From Rhabdornis inornatus (lineage: Eukaryota; Chordata; Aves; Passeriformes; Rhabdornithidae): 64,000 bases of DNA. Where the stretch lies: NCBI GenBank assembly GCA_013397075.1, contig VWZS01000162.1, positions 122,938-186,937 of the forward strand, given 5' to 3'. The translations under genes were made by a program, and so were the position numbers. Positions 62,401 through 64,000 of this stretch are shown one piece after another; within the stretch, counting starts at the first letter, position 1, and each line of letters starts with the position of its first letter. The notes under the pieces were generated by a model. It was not told the origin of the DNA. It did not search any database and saw only the letters and a list, made by a program, of their open reading frames with translations.

Positions 62401-64000
62401 GCTCAGATTCAAACTCTCCGCTGTCATCAGGGGCTCCACCCAAAGCACAACCACACCAGCAGGCACTGTCAGGGCAGGGGAGGACACTCCTCAGCCCCCC
62501 AGCACATGGGTTCAGTGCTGGCCCCTGCTGGTATTCACATCCTTGCTGCCAGCTGAGCAATGACCCTGCTGCAAACATAGACCTTCAAACTGCTCCAAAG
62601 ACATCTGGTTAAACCCCAGACTCCAGCAAGTATCCTTCTCCTTCATGCTCAGGAGCCTTTCCAACACGAGCAGGGATTCCAGAGAGAGGTCTGGTGAGTA
62701 CCAGCTGTACTGATTTAGTCAGCTCACAATTCATCTTTAATACATAGGCCAAAACAGAGGACCTCATCTTGCTAGTAGTAGAAAAGGCAAGGCACAGCCT
62801 TGTTACAAGGCAGCTCCTCAGCTATAAAGGACTGGTACACTCAGATGGCAAATGGGCAGGTTTTTCAGGTACCCCAAGAAATAACTCCGTGGGGCCTGAA
62901 GGAAGTTTTGACCCCTCTGCTTGCAAGTGGACCCCAATAAAAGAGAGAGAATGAGCTGCTCTTCACTCCCATCTCCAGGATCTGCTGCCAGCTGGCTCCT
63001 GTGGTGTGTCCAGCACTCACTAGGACTGGCTGAACCTCCTGCCCCAGGGCTGAGCTCAGCTCTTTCCAGACCCTGCATTCAAGATTTGGAGAATTTTTGT
63101 TGGTTTGATTCACATATTCCCCAGAGAAGGAAGCACATATGCCATTTGGGAAAGAGAGGGCAGAGAACACATGTCCAGCAGTGGCAGCCAGAACAAGAAA
63201 CTTCTTTCCTTAGGACAACTGGCCTCAGTAGATTTTGCTTTAGAAACCTAGGAAGGGAATAAGAGCAATCAGAAATGTGTTGAAAGGTCAGGAGCTCTGT
63301 ATTACTAAAAATAAAGCTAGAAATACAGATCACCTAACCCTCCCTCCTAAGTGCAGGAATACCACAAAAGCTGGGTACAAACTGGTTCTTACTGGGCTCC
63401 AAAAGCCCTGCACAGCATCCCAGAAACCCAGACTGGAAACAGTCCCATCCAGCTGACACCCCTGCAGTGCTGCCAGCACAGCCCATGAAGGGTCCCAAAC
63501 GCTGGGCTCTCCCCACAGCAGCTGCAGGAGAGCTGCTTATCCAAGGTGTTTTCACCTGGCCCAGAATTCACACTGAGCTTTCAAATGGCATAAGCCACAA
63601 AAAGTTCTTGATAGAGGAGCTCTCTCAGCAATTGGCACTCTGCAGATACCCTAAAATCCTATTGATCCTACTCTTGTAGAGCACTGCAGGAACAGATGTC
63701 TTGCGGGGACAGCCTCCACATGTGGAAGGGCAAAACTGCTGAATGTAAACAGATCACAACACCCTGTTGAACTCTTCCTAACATCCAGAAGTGCTGCAGA
63801 TCCCAGGCAGGATAAAAGCAGGAAAATTAGAAGAGGGCAGTCTGGACAGCACTGCTTGTCCTGCTCCATGATCAGGGTGGCTCCTTTGCACCAGCAGGTT
63901 TGGGAATGGCAAAGGAAGCACCCAACATAAGGAATTCTATTCTCAATCATACATTCTATGACAATTCCACGTCCCTCATTCACCTTGGCAAACAAGGTTT
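59481..64000 (-). other. ZNF618: ZNF618 intron, open to the right edge
   Basis: This is sequence upstream of the first in-window exon. A minus-strand finger exon with a CGICGKKYKYY-like core was looked for and not seen, so the intron probably continues past 64000. It holds one CR1 tail. Confidence 0.7.
62069..62210 (-). mobile_element. CR1-type LINE 3' tail
   Basis: The plus strand reads caatcacagaatctcctggg, ctggaagggacccacaagga and ctttgtcc-like gtccaaacgcttcttgagct, then aacctgttccagggcag. It is related in type to the copy at 6020. The far boundary is uncertain and it may extend to about 62360. Confidence 0.8.

Overview
The window looks like a stretch of nuclear genome from a bird, probably a songbird. 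It has very sparse coding sequence, canonical GT-AG introns, many truncated CR1-type LINE tails (3' ends of the 'ttccaacccaaaccattctatgattctgtg' kind, seen in both orientations), songbird-like solo LTR candidates, and only short microsatellites. No bacterial, plasmid or phage-like gene organisation is present. The species call is inference from repeat style.

The one gene that can be supported is the 3' three-quarters of ZNF618 (zinc finger protein 618), read on the minus strand from about 59.5 kb down to a stop codon at 25582-25584. Nine coding exons, plus one well-formed 45-nt cassette exon, could be placed to the base. All are phase-1 on both sides and join into one open frame of about 761 residues. 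They carry three of the family's four C2H2 fingers (59391-59480, 56095-56184, 33483-33560), an acidic linker, a Ser/Thr-rich linker, and one large terminal exon encoding a domesticated hAT-transposase-like domain. The first exons, including the N-terminus and the first finger, are not found before 64000 and should lie beyond the right edge.

Downstream of the stop, 25581 to about 18055 is probably the long 3' UTR. A minus-strand AATAAA at 18071-18076 followed by a GU-rich stretch makes a good cleavage site. This region also holds a decayed retroviral RNase H fragment in antisense at about 19.25-19.56 kb and a splice-acceptor-like site at 18957.

The left 18 kb holds no recognised gene. It contains a CpG-rich edge (1-210), CR1 pieces, an antisense LTR candidate, three minisatellites and two short perfect hairpins. 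AMBP, the convergent neighbour of ZNF618 in other vertebrates, was looked for and not seen. No undescribed multi-gene system was found; the most interesting points concern alternative splicing of ZNF618 and the untidy structure of its 3' end.
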